This document shows positions 25,569-35,070 of a stretch of DNA of 64,000 bases, one piece after another. The notes beneath the pieces were generated by a model. That model did no database searches, was not told where the DNA came from, and worked only from the letters and a program-made list of their open reading frames with translations. Each line of letters opens with the position of its first letter. Within the stretch, counting starts at the first letter, position 1. Both the position numbers and the translations under genes were made by a program. This stretch comes from Bacillus tianshenii (GTDB taxonomy: Bacteria > Bacillota > Bacilli > Bacillales > Bacillaceae_N): NCBI GenBank assembly GCA_020524525.2, contig CP129018.1, positions 1,678,115 to 1,742,114 of the forward strand, read 5' to 3'.

Positions 25569-26957
25569 TCAGGATTTAAATTTGTCACGTAATTCATTAT
25601 TCAAGTAAGCCAGTTGTTCTGCCATATCTGTTACTTGGTGCGAAGCAGTGGAGATCTCACGGAATGTTTCTTTAAATGACATAATGAAGCGTCCAAGGTC
25701 ATGGATTTTCTCATCATTTTCTTTCACGCCGCCAATCGAATCTTCAAGCACCTCAATAATGCCGCGGTTAATGTCTCGGAAGCTCCCAGCCTGTTCAACA
25801 ATTTGTTGGAACGCACTCTCGAAATGATGAACTTTCCCTTGCACATTTGCAATTTGTTCTTGGATATGATCAAGCGCCTCTTCTGTTTGATGAGCTAAAT
25901 TTCGGACTTCTTTTGCTACGACAGTGAAGCCTCGTCCGTGTTCCCCTGCACGTGCCGCTTCAATGGTTGCATTCAAAGATAAAACGTTTGTCTGGCTAGA
26001 GATATCTCGAATGACCTTAACGACCTGCCCAATTTTATTCGAACTATCTGTCAGTTCTTCTGTCATCTGTTGTGTTGATGTAATAAGGTTAACGATGTTA
26101 TCAATTTCTCCAAGTGATGAAGTCACTTTCCCTTTTCCACCTTCAACACTGTGAATCATATTCTCAGAGGTTATTTGAATCTCTTCAATACCTTGCATCA
26201 TTTCTTCAACATGTTGTTCTTTCTCTGAAATGGTTGCAGTCGTTTCTTCTGCATTCGCAGCAAGCGAGGAAGATGATTCACTCAACCGGTGCTGCAGCTC
26301 TTCCACCTCATTCAATTTCATCATTGATGAAGAGTACGAAGCAATATAAGTTGAAATACCGATTTGAACATCAAATGAACAAAGTCTCATGAAAGAATGA
26401 TAGACTTCTTTCACCCGTGCTGCTGGTAGTTCCTCCATGAAAATTTCTAACACGGCATTTTGAATAATCGTGTATGCACCAATATACCATTCTGGAAATA
26501 AATTAATTCGGTTATGAACATTTCCAATTACTTTACGACGTATGACGTAATCTTTCCCAACATCCCCGCTGAACATATCTAACAAATAACGACGAAGTGT
26601 TTGTTGAAGCTTATCGATTGTAGAATGATTATCGATAATCTCTAAAAGGTGCGGAATTTGAGTCAATCTCTTGTAGAAGGCATTTACGACTTCATCGACA
26701 CGTCGTGACATGATTTCTTCTACATCTGCCAACCGTTGGATATCTTCTGGTGTTAAGCCGACAAAAAAGATTTGTTTTGCTTCGGGGGAGTTTTTCAGCT
26801 CTTGAAACTTTTCATTCACTTTTTGTGAAACATTCACTTGACTCCCTACTTGATTACTTTCAGAATGCCCAGCTGCAAATTCTTCATCTATTTTTCGCAG
26901 AAACTTAAATGCCCCGTCTTGATTAGACAAAAGGTCTTTAAAATTATATCCACCCAT
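25569..26957 (-). CDS. hemAT: HemAT globin-coupled aerotaxis transducer
   Basis: About 462 residues, soluble. An N-terminal sensor globin (residues about 50-210) carries the proximal heme His in [20 protein letters not shown] (His148), the typical HemAT context. A methyl-accepting signalling domain follows, with the hairpin-tip sequence [41 protein letters not shown]. HemAT binds O2 and signals to CheA. There are no transmembrane helices. The ATG at 26957 is preceded by GGGAGAG. It is the first gene of an operon with a hypothetical protein, an RsbW-like kinase and a STAS protein, which is unusual. Confidence 0.92.
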   Translation of the reverse strand: MGGYNFKDLLSNQDGAFKFLRKIDEEFAAGHSESNQVGSQVNVSQKVNEKFQELKNSPEAKQIFFVGLTPEDIQRLADVEEIMSRRVDEVVNAFYKRLTQIPHLLEIIDNHSTIDKLQQTLRRYLLDMFSGDVGKDYVIRRKVIGNVHNRINLFPEWYIGAYTIIQNAVLEIFMEELPAARVKEVYHSFMRLCSFDVQIGISTYIASYSSSMMKLNEVEELQHRLSESSSSLAANAEETTATISEKEQHVEEMMQGIEEIQITSENMIHSVEGGKGKVTSSLGEIDNIVNLITSTQQMTEELTDSSNKIGQVVKVIRDISSQTNVLSLNATIEAARAGEHGRGFTVVAKEVRNLAHQTEEALDHIQEQIANVQGKVHHFESAFQQIVEQAGSFRDINRGIIEVLEDSIGGVKENDEKIHDLGRFIMSFKETFREISTASHQVTDMAEQLAYLNNELRDKFKS

Positions 26958-26990
26958 TTTATTTCTCTCCCTCAATACAGAGTCAATCAT

Positions 26991-27312
26991 TCATATATTA
27001 CCAATCTATTAATGCGCCTTACCTTTTTATCGGCTACATATAGACATGTTCCACGCTTTTTAATTCCTATTTAAAATTCCTTTTAACAAATTGTTATATA
27101 ATGTTAACAATTATCACATACAGCCTTCCAAATTTACATTATAATTAAAATATATGTGAAAATCGGCCTAGTTTGCAAGTAGTTTTACAATAAATTGAAC
27201 ATTATTTAAAGATATTTCACAATTACACAATTATTTTCCACTAATAATCTGATAAATTAATGAAAATAGGCAAAAGCCTCGTCAGTCATTTAAGAAAGGA
27301 CAAGTGTAAAAT
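26991..27312. other. Divergent intergenic region between hemAT and the receiver-PP2C gene
   Basis: About 320 AT-rich bases that must hold both promoters. I could not pick out a convincing -35/-10 pair or SigB-type GTTTAA/GGGTAT element, and no RNA gene is apparent. Confidence 0.4.
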
Positions 27313-28488
27313 ATGCGCATCATGCTAATCCACCCTTCGGCAGAAGAACAAACAATCCTTCATCGTGCCTTAATCACTGAAGGCTACCATCGCATCATGC
27401 CTTATTATTCTCTCGATTGTGTAAAGCATTTTTTGTTAAATGTAAAGACACAGCCACCATGTGAAAATACTCTCCCAGATGTAATTTTAATGGATGACTT
27501 TAATTGCAGTGAACAAATCTTTAACCTGTGCTCCTTATTTCGGGAAGATCCTCTTTTGCACCATATCCCAATCTTGCTTCTGTCGGATACCTCCCATATG
27601 GCATTTTTGCAAAAGGCGATTGAGCATGGCGTTACTGATTACATTCAAAAACCAGTTCACCCGACAGAAATGCTTAACAGAACACGCCTTGCATACCGAT
27701 TGAAGCAGGAAACAGAGCAAAATATGAACCGGGAAAAAGAACTTGCAAATATGTTTTCCCGCATGCAGGAAGATGTTCAACTAGCAAGGCAAATTCAATT
27801 TGGTATCCTTCCACCCGAGACATGTGAAAAGAACATACATATTAGTGCAGCCTACCTACCTTCTGAGCACTTGTCTGGCGATATGTACTACTGGGTAAAG
27901 ATTGATGAACACCGCTACTCAGTTATCTTAATTGATGTTGTTGGGCATGGCATTCATGCTGCTTTAATCAGTATGTCGGTCCGCTCTCTGTTGCACGGGT
28001 TGTTAACACGGGTTATCGACCCGATTCTTGTGATGCAGGAACTAAATAAACATATCCATACTCTTTTCGCGGAACATAATAAGAATCATCTGCTAAGCTA
28101 TTACTTTACGACGATTTACGCTGTCATTGATACGAGAGAACACACAATTGAATATGTCAATGCTGGTCATCCTTCAGGCTTCTTCCTTACAGAAGAGAAT
28201 GAGATAACGATGATGAACGATGGCTGCCCGCCTATTGGACTTATCTCGGATATGGCAATTAAAACTGGCAAGCTGCATTATAACTCCCGGACTAAGATGG
28301 TTTTCTTTACAGACGGGCTTGTTGAAATGTCGAATCACCATTTTTGGACCGATAATTTAAAAGAACATTTACTTCAATCCGTCCATAGCGATAATTTTCA
28401 ATTAATGCAGCACATTGTTAAAAAGCGTAACATCGCTTCACCTCAGCGGGATGATATATGTATTATCATTATTGACTTAACACCATAA
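27313..28488 (+). CDS. Receiver-PP2C (SpoIIE-type) phosphatase, RsbU/RsbY-like
   Basis: 391 residues. The N-terminal response-regulator receiver domain (1 to about 125) has the acidic pair and phosphoacceptor region VILMDDFN (Asp61/62) and the conserved Lys in YIQKPVHP. A coiled linker (about 135-160) leads to a SpoIIE/PP2C phosphatase with metal-ligand motifs LSGDMYYW, LIDVVGHGIHAALIS, VNAGHPSGFF and RDDICIIIIDL. This architecture dephosphorylates STAS antagonists when a histidine kinase phosphorylates the receiver. The RsbY-like enzyme is divergent from the operon containing the RsbV/RsbW-like pair, which is its likely target. Confidence 0.87.
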   Translation: MRIMLIHPSAEEQTILHRALITEGYHRIMPYYSLDCVKHFLLNVKTQPPCENTLPDVILMDDFNCSEQIFNLCSLFREDPLLHHIPILLLSDTSHMAFLQKAIEHGVTDYIQKPVHPTEMLNRTRLAYRLKQETEQNMNREKELANMFSRMQEDVQLARQIQFGILPPETCEKNIHISAAYLPSEHLSGDMYYWVKIDEHRYSVILIDVVGHGIHAALISMSVRSLLHGLLTRVIDPILVMQELNKHIHTLFAEHNKNHLLSYYFTTIYAVIDTREHTIEYVNAGHPSGFFLTEENEITMMNDGCPPIGLISDMAIKTGKLHYNSRTKMVFFTDGLVEMSNHHFWTDNLKEHLLQSVHSDNFQLMQHIVKKRNIASPQRDDICIIIIDLTP

Positions 28489-28489
28489 G

Positions 28490-28518
28490 AAAGGGCTGAC
28501 CATTCCGTCAGCCCTTTT
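28490..28518. terminator. Bidirectional terminator
   Basis: AAAGGGCTGAC and GTCAGCCCTTT form an 11-bp perfect stem between the convergent phosphatase gene and the end of the hydrogenase operon. Confidence 0.85.
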
Positions 28519-29514
28519 CTAACAAATCCGTGGCAATTGCATTCCTGATAAGCGCTGCAGTATGCGGTGACTGCCAAGGGGTGTTTTCAGCAAAAGCCTT
28601 CCGCCGCCTGTCGCTGATACTTTACCAATCACAACAGCATCTTTCGTTTCGCTGTAGCTCTTTAATATTTCTAAGACCGCATCCTTATTTTCAGCAGAAA
28701 CAACGAGAACTACTTTGCCTTCATTTGCAAGATAAAGCGGATCAAAGCCAAGTAAGTCACATGCTCCATGCACCTCTGCACGTACAGGAATGTGTTCTTC
28801 TTCTAGTTCGATCTCAATTTTTTCAGATTCACATATTTCAACAAGTGTTGTCGCCAGTCCGCCACGAGTTGGATCTCGCATAATCTTCACGCCTTCAACC
28901 TTCTCAAGAACCGCTTGAATCGGTTCATTCAAGCAAGCACAGTCACTCTCCACCTCACTCCGTAAGCCTAACTCCCCACGAGCTGCCAAAACAGCGATAC
29001 CGTGGTCACCGATAGGGCCGCTCACGATAACGGCGTCACCTTCAGTAAAAGGTATTCTCTCTCGTTCTTCTACAACCCCTACACCTGTTGTATTAATAAA
29101 AAGTCCATCGGCAGAGCCTCGCTCAACCACTTTTGTATCGCCTGCCACAATCTTAACACCAGCTTTTTTTGCTTCTTTTGCCATATCGAAGACGATTTTC
29201 TTCAAATCTTCGAGCAAGAAGCCTTCTTCAATAATAAAAGAAGATGTCAAATATAACGGCTTTGCCATGCTCACTGCCAAATCATTGACTGTGCCTGCAA
29301 CGGCAAGCTTTCCAATTGAGCCGCCAGGAAAGAAGAGCGGTTTGATAACAAAGCTGTCTGTCGTTAATGCCAGCCTGATTCCAGGACTTTGAAAGATAGC
29401 TGCATCACTTTTCGCCTCTTCACTATGACCGAATGCTTCAACGAAAACGTTTTGAATAAGCTGATGCGCGAGTTCACCACCATCACCATGGGCGAGACTT
29501 ATTCTTTTGTTCAT
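28519..29514 (-). CDS. hypE: HypE, hydrogenase cyanide-ligand synthesis
   Basis: 331 residues of the PurM-like ATPase family. HypE receives a carbamoyl group from HypF on its C-terminal Cys and dehydrates it to thiocyanate, which gives the CN ligands of the [NiFe] site. The protein ends PRIC, the diagnostic C-terminal Cys. SLAHGDGGELAHQLI at the start and MRDPTRGGLATTL in the second half are family signatures. It is the last gene of the hydrogenase operon; its ATG overlaps the hypD stop by 4 bases and GGAGGTG is inside hypD. Confidence 0.94.
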   Translation of the reverse strand: MNKRISLAHGDGGELAHQLIQNVFVEAFGHSEEAKSDAAIFQSPGIRLALTTDSFVIKPLFFPGGSIGKLAVAGTVNDLAVSMAKPLYLTSSFIIEEGFLLEDLKKIVFDMAKEAKKAGVKIVAGDTKVVERGSADGLFINTTGVGVVEERERIPFTEGDAVIVSGPIGDHGIAVLAARGELGLRSEVESDCACLNEPIQAVLEKVEGVKIMRDPTRGGLATTLVEICESEKIEIELEEEHIPVRAEVHGACDLLGFDPLYLANEGKVVLVVSAENKDAVLEILKSYSETKDAVVIGKVSATGGGRLLLKTPLGSHRILQRLSGMQLPRIC

Positions 29515-30626
29515 ACGCTCACCTCCCTCAAGAATTGATAGGATGCACTGCAGCTGCCTTCACTTGATACCATACAAGGACCGATTGGCTGAAGCGGTGT
29601 GCATGCTTTTCCAAACAATACACATTCTTCTGGAGTAATCTTTCCACTGATGACTTCTCCGCAGCGGCACTTTGTTTTACGAGGAACAGAAGGCTTGATT
29701 TTAAATTTCTTCTTCGCATCATGAAGAGCATATTCTTCCCGTAATGACAGACCACTGTTTGGAAGTACCCCAAGGCCACGCCAATTTTCATCTGAACGCT
29801 GAAAATAAGTCTCCATGAGCTGCTGTGCGGCTTTATTCCCTTCATAAGTAACAACCGCTTTGTAGCTATTTTCAATCCGAGCTTCCTCATTTAGCAGCAG
29901 AGCTAAACATTGATACAACCCGCTTAACAACTCCACAGGTTCAAAGCCCGTAATCGCGCCTGCGATGTTATATTCTTGACTAAGAAACTCAAAGTGCCCG
30001 CTTCCTGTCACAATTGCAACATGACCGGGCAGTAGGAATGCATCAATCTTCACCTCTCCGTTATCAAGCAACGTACGTAAAACAGGTTCCACAAGCTTTG
30101 TCGTTACCCAAACGGAAAAGTTGTCAATAGCTTGTTGCTTAGCAGAAGCCACGGCCGCTGCTAGAATCGGAATTGTCGTTTCAAACCCAACGCCTAGAAA
30201 AACAACTGCCTTGTCAAGGTTTTCAGCAGCAATTTGCACAGCATCTAAAGGCGAGTATACGATACGAATATCGCTTCCTTCCGCTTTTGCATCCATCAGT
30301 GTGCCAGTAGAACCTGGAACACGCATCATATCACCGAATGTACAAACAATTAAGCGTTTATCTTCTGCAAGCTGAATCATTGCATCAATTTCTTCTTGAG
30401 CTGTCACACATACAGGACAGCCCGGCCCTGAGATAAGCATCAAGTCATCTTTCAGCGCTTGCTTTACACCTGTTTTTGCTAACGCCATCGTATGTGAACC
30501 ACACACTTCCATCAGGACAGGTAAGCGATGATGTTTTCGTTTATAGGCCGTACAAAGGTGCTTCACTTCCTGCAGTAATTTCTTACTAAGCTGTGGGTCA
30601 GAGGCCGCTTCAAGCATCTCGCGCAT
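29511..30626 (-). CDS. hypD: HypD, Fe(CN)2CO cofactor assembly scaffold
   Basis: 371 residues. HypD with HypC holds the iron that receives CN and CO before insertion in the large subunit. Conserved features are MEVCGSHTMAL, SGPGCPVCVT (metal-site Cys pair), and the C-terminal cysteines of the [4Fe-4S] cluster in CRCGEVISG, ECVLFGKACTPLQPIGPCMVSSEGSC. I chose ATG at 30626 with GGAGGAAG 7 bases upstream; a longer reading has no supporting site. It overlaps hypC by 17 bases. Confidence 0.93.
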   Translation of the reverse strand: MREMLEAASDPQLSKKLLQEVKHLCTAYKRKHHRLPVLMEVCGSHTMALAKTGVKQALKDDLMLISGPGCPVCVTAQEEIDAMIQLAEDKRLIVCTFGDMMRVPGSTGTLMDAKAEGSDIRIVYSPLDAVQIAAENLDKAVVFLGVGFETTIPILAAAVASAKQQAIDNFSVWVTTKLVEPVLRTLLDNGEVKIDAFLLPGHVAIVTGSGHFEFLSQEYNIAGAITGFEPVELLSGLYQCLALLLNEEARIENSYKAVVTYEGNKAAQQLMETYFQRSDENWRGLGVLPNSGLSLREEYALHDAKKKFKIKPSVPRKTKCRCGEVISGKITPEECVLFGKACTPLQPIGPCMVSSEGSCSASYQFLREVSV

Positions 30627-30834
30627 CAATGATCTTCCTCCATTCCTCGAGACTTTCCTTCGCAAATTGTTCATCGATAATCGACATCGCTTGTCCTGCA
30701 TGAACGATAACATAGTCACCTAACGCCACTTCAGGCACAAAAATAATCCCAATCGTCATCGTCGACCCCATCACATCAACAACAGCTTGATATTCTTCCT
30801 TCTCAATTACTTTAGCCGGAACGCCGACACACAT
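30610..30834 (-). CDS. hypC: HypC, hydrogenase assembly chaperone
   Basis: 74 residues starting MCVGVPAKVIEKEE. The N-terminal Cys2, exposed after Met removal, is the residue that contacts the Fe of the cofactor and the large-subunit precursor. The ATG at 30834 is chosen because HypC must begin MC and AGGAGTG lies upstream; an ATG three codons earlier would bury the Cys. It lies between hypF and hypD in the operon. Confidence 0.93.
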   Translation of the reverse strand: MCVGVPAKVIEKEEYQAVVDVMGSTMTIGIIFVPEVALGDYVIVHAGQAMSIIDEQFAKESLEEWRKIIDARDA

Positions 30835-30846
30835 TATTTTCACTCC

Positions 30847-33135
30847 TCATTCTTTTGCATTTGCAGCTTGTTTCGCAATGATGATTTGACCAAGTGCCAG
30901 CCCGCCATCATTACAAGGCACACGCTTATGTTTGTAAACATTAAGATGGTGAAAATGAAGCATTTCTTCAATCCTTCTCGAAAGGTAGGTGTTATGAAAG
31001 CTTCCTCCAGACAAGACAACATTCTTTGAGTAAATCGCATGCTTTGTTGCTGCCGTTATAAGCGCATTCACGACAGCTTCTGCCACTGTTTCATGAAAGT
31101 CACCAACAATCGCATCTATACTTCTTCCATTCAACCGGTCAAGCGTCACTGCTTTTAACATGCTTGTAAAATCAATTTTCACTATATCTTCTGTTTCAAC
31201 TAAGTCATATGGATAACTAGTAAACGTACAATTCTCTTGTCCTCTAATCCGCTCAGATAATAAGATCGCTGCCTCACCTTCATAACTTGCAACCTTGCAA
31301 ATACCGAGAATAGCACTAACAGCATCAAATAACCTGCCGCATGTACCAGCAAGCGGGCTATTAATCTTATTCTGGACCATCTGCTTTATAATCTGGCATT
31401 CATACGTTTTGTCAGGGAAACATTTTTGAACATAGGTTCGTTCAGAATCAAATGTCGTCATCATCATTGCCGCTGCATTTCGCCACGGCTCTTGAATCGC
31501 TTTTTCCCCTCCTGGAAGTGGTGTATAGGTTAAGTGGGCTAAGCGTATGAAGCTATCAGCATCGCCATACAACACTTCAAACCCCCAAATGTGACCGTCT
31601 GTCCCGTACCCTGTTCCATCTAAAATGATACTCAAGCAGCGTTCATTCATGCCGTTGTCAGCCATACATGACACATGATGTGCATGATGGTGCTGAGCAG
31701 TGAACATGGGTTGTTCTTCTACTAACTGGCGTGTCGCGTAATTTGGATGCTGATCGACAATGACGTGTTGTTCTTTTATTCCCAAGAGCTTTCTAGTATG
31801 CGCAACCTCTTCTTGAAGGTGTGCACGCATTTCGAATCCTTTTATATCTCCGATATGCTTAGAAAGAAAGATTTGCTGATGACGACCGAGTGCAAAGGTA
31901 TTCTTCTGCTCTCCACCATATGCTAAGATTCCATTTACATTGTGTTCTATTGAAATTGGTTCTGGTGCAAACCCTCTCGCTCTCCGTATAAAAAACGGTC
32001 GCTCACCTTCGCTATACATAACAGAGTCATCAATCGGATGTAAGATTGGTCGATTATGGATTAATGCTGCATCACAAATCGGTTGTAAATGGGTAAAAAC
32101 ATCTTCTTCTCGGTAAATCATCGGCAATCCGGAAACATTTGCACTAGTGACCACAAGTGCATCAAACTGTGCCTTATCAAATAACAAATGATGAAGCGGT
32201 GTATAAGGAAGCATAATTCCTAGCGATTGATAACGAGGAGCGACATTCCTCACCACACCCCAATGATGAACAGGCATTACAACAATTGGTGCTTCACTTG
32301 ATGTAAGTAATTGTTCATCCACCTTGTTTACGGTACATAACTGATGAGCTGTTTCTAATGACCTCACCATTACGGCGAGCGGCCGTGTTGGTCTATTTTT
32401 TCTCATTCGTAGCGTGTGAACAGCTTCTGTATTTGCCGCATCACAAACTAAGTGATACCCGCCAATGCCTTTTACAGCCAGAATTTTTCCGTCTTCAAGT
32501 AAACGCTTTGCATGATGAATTGCTTCCTGTTGCTCTGCGATAACCGTTTGGTCCATTTGTTGAAGCGATACAATTGGTCCGCACGTTTCACATGCAATCG
32601 GCTGCGCGTGGTGCCTGCGATTATTCGTGTCATCATATTCAGAAGCACACCGCTCACACATTGCAAAATCGTTCATCGACGTTCTCGGTCTGTCATATGG
32701 TAATGCCTCAATAATTGAATAACGCGGACCACATTGTGTACATGTAATAAACGGATAATGATAGCGTCGATTCAGCGGATCGAACATTTCTTGCAGACAA
32801 TCCTTACAAACAGCTAGGTCCACAGGAACAACAAGCGAAGAACTCCCCTCATCATCACTAGAGGCAATTGAAAAATCCTTATAATCAATCTCACTTTCAA
32901 TACGCTTACTAGCGATCTCCTCAATCCTTGAAGCATTCGGCTTGTCGGTAGACAGTCGAGTTAAGAATGTTTGGAGTGTTGATTCTTTTGCTTGCGCAAT
33001 AATCGTCACACCGTCCATATTATTTTTCACCGTGCCAGTTATTGATAGAGATGATGCTAGGTGATAAACAAACGGTCGAAAGCCTACTCCTTGCACACGT
33101 CCTTTTATTGTTATTCGCTTTGTGATTGCTGACAT
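30847..33135 (-). CDS. hypF: HypF carbamoyltransferase
   Basis: 762 residues. HypF converts carbamoyl phosphate and passes the carbamoyl group to HypE. Domains in order: acylphosphatase (RVQGVGFRPFVYHLA, 1-90), two zinc-finger segments (CKDCLQEMFD...TCTQCGP and CERCASEYDD...CETCGP, about 105-190), a YrdC-like nucleotide-binding domain (about 205-380) and a Kae1-like domain with TAQHHHAHHVSCMADN and LDGTGYGTDG. Length is normal. It overlaps hypB by 25 bases at its start. Confidence 0.94.
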   Translation of the reverse strand: MSAITKRITIKGRVQGVGFRPFVYHLASSLSITGTVKNNMDGVTIIAQAKESTLQTFLTRLSTDKPNASRIEEIASKRIESEIDYKDFSIASSDDEGSSSLVVPVDLAVCKDCLQEMFDPLNRRYHYPFITCTQCGPRYSIIEALPYDRPRTSMNDFAMCERCASEYDDTNNRRHHAQPIACETCGPIVSLQQMDQTVIAEQQEAIHHAKRLLEDGKILAVKGIGGYHLVCDAANTEAVHTLRMRKNRPTRPLAVMVRSLETAHQLCTVNKVDEQLLTSSEAPIVVMPVHHWGVVRNVAPRYQSLGIMLPYTPLHHLLFDKAQFDALVVTSANVSGLPMIYREEDVFTHLQPICDAALIHNRPILHPIDDSVMYSEGERPFFIRRARGFAPEPISIEHNVNGILAYGGEQKNTFALGRHQQIFLSKHIGDIKGFEMRAHLQEEVAHTRKLLGIKEQHVIVDQHPNYATRQLVEEQPMFTAQHHHAHHVSCMADNGMNERCLSIILDGTGYGTDGHIWGFEVLYGDADSFIRLAHLTYTPLPGGEKAIQEPWRNAAAMMMTTFDSERTYVQKCFPDKTYECQIIKQMVQNKINSPLAGTCGRLFDAVSAILGICKVASYEGEAAILLSERIRGQENCTFTSYPYDLVETEDIVKIDFTSMLKAVTLDRLNGRSIDAIVGDFHETVAEAVVNALITAATKHAIYSKNVVLSGGSFHNTYLSRRIEEMLHFHHLNVYKHKRVPCNDGGLALGQIIIAKQAANAKE

Positions 33136-33779
33136 GTGTTATACGCCTCTTTTACCCAGTTCAGCCATGCATCCATGCCTTCATCTGTTCTTGCAGAGAC
33201 AGTCATTAAGAAGGAATCAGGGTTAATTGCTTCTAAATCTTCCTTCGCTTGGTTTACATCAAAATCTAAATATGGTAATAAATCAATCTTATTTAGCAAC
33301 ACCATTTCTGTTCGACGGAACATCACTGGATATTTCGGAATTTTATCATTTCCTTCTGGAATACTTAAAACTGCAACTTTATGGTTTTGGCCAAGATCAT
33401 ATCCAGATGGGCAAACGAGATTGCCGACATTTTCAATGAACAAAATGTCAATTTCATCGAGGTCAAACTCTGGAAGTGTTTTCGCAACCATGCGAGCATC
33501 CAAATGACAGCCGCCATTTGTATTAATTTGTACCGCTTGTGCTCCTGCTTGACGAATACGGTTGGCATCATGCTCTGTGGCTAAGTCTCCTTCAATAACG
33601 CCAATACGGAATTGCTCTGAAAGAGATGCAATCGTTCGTTCGAGAAGTGTTGTCTTACCTGCTCCTGGTGAACTCATCAAATTAATTACTAATGTCTTCG
33701 TATTTGTAAATTGTCCACGGTTAAATGCCGCCGCTTCGTTATTACTTGATAGTACATCTGTATTCAAGGTCACTTTCAT
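33111..33779 (-). CDS. hypB: HypB GTPase, nickel insertion
   Basis: 222-residue SIMIBI GTPase that delivers Ni to the hydrogenase large subunit with HypA. The P-loop is NLMSSPGAGKTTLLE, the switch/metal region VIEGDLATEHDANRI and GGCHLDARM (metal-site Cys-His), and the specificity motif VLLNKIDL. The N-terminal nickel-storing Cys or His-rich extension found in E. coli and rhizobial HypB is absent. AAGGGGACAG precedes the ATG. Confidence 0.93.
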   Translation of the reverse strand: MKVTLNTDVLSSNNEAAAFNRGQFTNTKTLVINLMSSPGAGKTTLLERTIASLSEQFRIGVIEGDLATEHDANRIRQAGAQAVQINTNGGCHLDARMVAKTLPEFDLDEIDILFIENVGNLVCPSGYDLGQNHKVAVLSIPEGNDKIPKYPVMFRRTEMVLLNKIDLLPYLDFDVNQAKEDLEAINPDSFLMTVSARTDEGMDAWLNWVKEAYNTCQQSQSE

Positions 33780-33794
33780 CTTGCTGTCCCCTTT

Positions 33795-34148
33795 CTATTC
33801 ATCCGTTTCATAGGAATGTACTTTGAATGTTTCACCACTTGTTAGTTCACCGCCCGGCATCGAGCAGGACGGGCATAAAGCAATACGTTCTTTCGGTTCA
33901 TATTCTTCTCCACAAAAAATACAAACAGCATGTGCAGCCTCTCGAATAATTGTCAAAGTCGCATCTTCTGCTAACCGTGCTTTTCCCTGCTTCTTAAAGA
34001 CAAGAAAGGCCATTTCAAGAGCATCAGGCAATGCATTACTTAAATCCCCAACAATCAACTGAACATCTGTAATCCGTTTTACCCCACGTTGCTGTGCATC
34101 TTGATCAACAATACTTAAAATATCGCTCATAAGTGCCATTTCATGCAT
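33795..34148 (-). CDS. hypA: HypA nickel metallochaperone
   Basis: 117 residues. It begins MHEMALMSDIL, with the Ni-binding His2 and Glu3 required in HypA, which is why I place the start at 34148 rather than two codons upstream. The zinc site is formed by CIFCGEEYEP and CPSCSMPG. HypA passes Ni to HypB and the large subunit. It precedes hypB by 15 bases. Confidence 0.92.
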   Translation of the reverse strand: MHEMALMSDILSIVDQDAQQRGVKRITDVQLIVGDLSNALPDALEMAFLVFKKQGKARLAEDATLTIIREAAHAVCIFCGEEYEPKERIALCPSCSMPGGELTSGETFKVHSYETDE

Positions 34149-34160
34149 AGTCATCTTCCT

Positions 34161-34577
34161 TTACTTACGTTCAAATCCTACGAGAAGTTGTCCATATTCC
34201 CGCTTAAGCGGCAGCTCTTGTATTTCGAGTTCTCCTGTCATGTGGCTTACTTGATACGTATGCTCACACGTCAAACATTTGAACTCTTTTTGAAATGCGT
34301 ACCAATGGACAAGCGTTTCACAATTAACACACGTTAAATCAACACAACGCAGCACCTCATCGTTATAAAAGAATGCAAGGCTTTTGCCGTTTAAGAAAGT
34401 TGTCATGCATTCTGACCGAGACAAGTCAAGCTCGCAAGGAATCCAAACAATTCCTGCAAGCTCATCTGTCCAACGGTCGATTTTCTTAACATCTTCCTCA
34501 ATAAGTGGAGATGCAGCGTATTTGACTGTATCGACAACGCTTTTCTTTACGTAGTGAAAGAACTCAAGCCGGTTCAT
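34161..34577 (-). CDS. Zinc-ribbon-like protein of the hydrogenase operon
   Basis: 138 residues, not a standard Hyp protein. The C-terminal half has two Cys pairs, CVDLTCVNC and FKCLTCEHTYQVSH, spaced like a zinc ribbon or a Rieske/rubredoxin remnant, ending with ELEIQELPL, a pattern like the end of Rieske proteins. Two further Cys (IPCELDLSRSEC) lie in the N-terminal half. It sits between the maturation protease (14-base overlap) and hypA (12 bases), so it probably takes part in assembly or electron transfer of the hydrogenase. HyaF/HupH or HupJ-like roles are possible but unproven. Confidence 0.7.
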   Translation of the reverse strand: MNRLEFFHYVKKSVVDTVKYAASPLIEEDVKKIDRWTDELAGIVWIPCELDLSRSECMTTFLNGKSLAFFYNDEVLRCVDLTCVNCETLVHWYAFQKEFKCLTCEHTYQVSHMTGELEIQELPLKREYGQLLVGFERK

Positions 34578-35070
34578 CCATGCTTCTCCACTGTTGAATT
34601 TGTGTTTTAATGCTTGAAATCAAAGCCGGAATTTGTTCTTCAACAGCTTCTGATAATCCAATTCCAAAATCAAGCGAATCAGGCTGAACGCCAAACATGA
34701 TCATCTGCTCCGGTAACCGTTCCCGAAACCTTGCAGCATGCAGCACTTCTTGAAAGCCGAGCTGATGAATTGACATTTTAATGCCAAAGTAGCTCGGAAT
34801 TTCATCATCACGGAGCACAATCAATGTACCAGGTTCTTTGCCAGCATTTATCGCATCAATAATTAGCAATAAATCTGTGTCCTCTACAGGCTCAAGCAAA
34901 CGAATTCCGTCTGTCGCACCTTCAATGATTTCGATATCTTCAAACTCATTTAACGCTTTCTCAAGCTGTGGAAGGACATGGACACCAATGCCTTCGTCTG
35001 TATACAACGTATTGCCAATTCCTAGCACTGTTATTTTTTTAACTTGTTTTGCGGCTATGCTTTCTGTCAT
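34564..35070 (-). CDS. hyaD: Hydrogenase maturation endopeptidase
   Basis: 168 residues. This protease cuts the C-terminal extension of the large subunit after Ni insertion. Nickel-sensing ligands are present: VLGIGNTLYTDEGIGVHV (Asp/Glu), IIDAINAGKEPG (Asp) and SIHQLGFQEVL (His). I chose ATG at 35070 with AGAAGGTGA upstream; its start overlaps the end of the cytochrome b gene by 32 bases. Confidence 0.91.
   Translation of the reverse strand: MTESIAAKQVKKITVLGIGNTLYTDEGIGVHVLPQLEKALNEFEDIEIIEGATDGIRLLEPVEDTDLLLIIDAINAGKEPGTLIVLRDDEIPSYFGIKMSIHQLGFQEVLHAARFRERLPEQMIMFGVQPDSLDFGIGLSEAVEEQIPALISSIKTQIQQWRSMDEPA

Noticed and set aside
27100-27300. SigB-type promoter for the receiver-PP2C gene
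   Set aside because: I could not find a convincing GTTTAA and GGGTAT pair at the right spacing.
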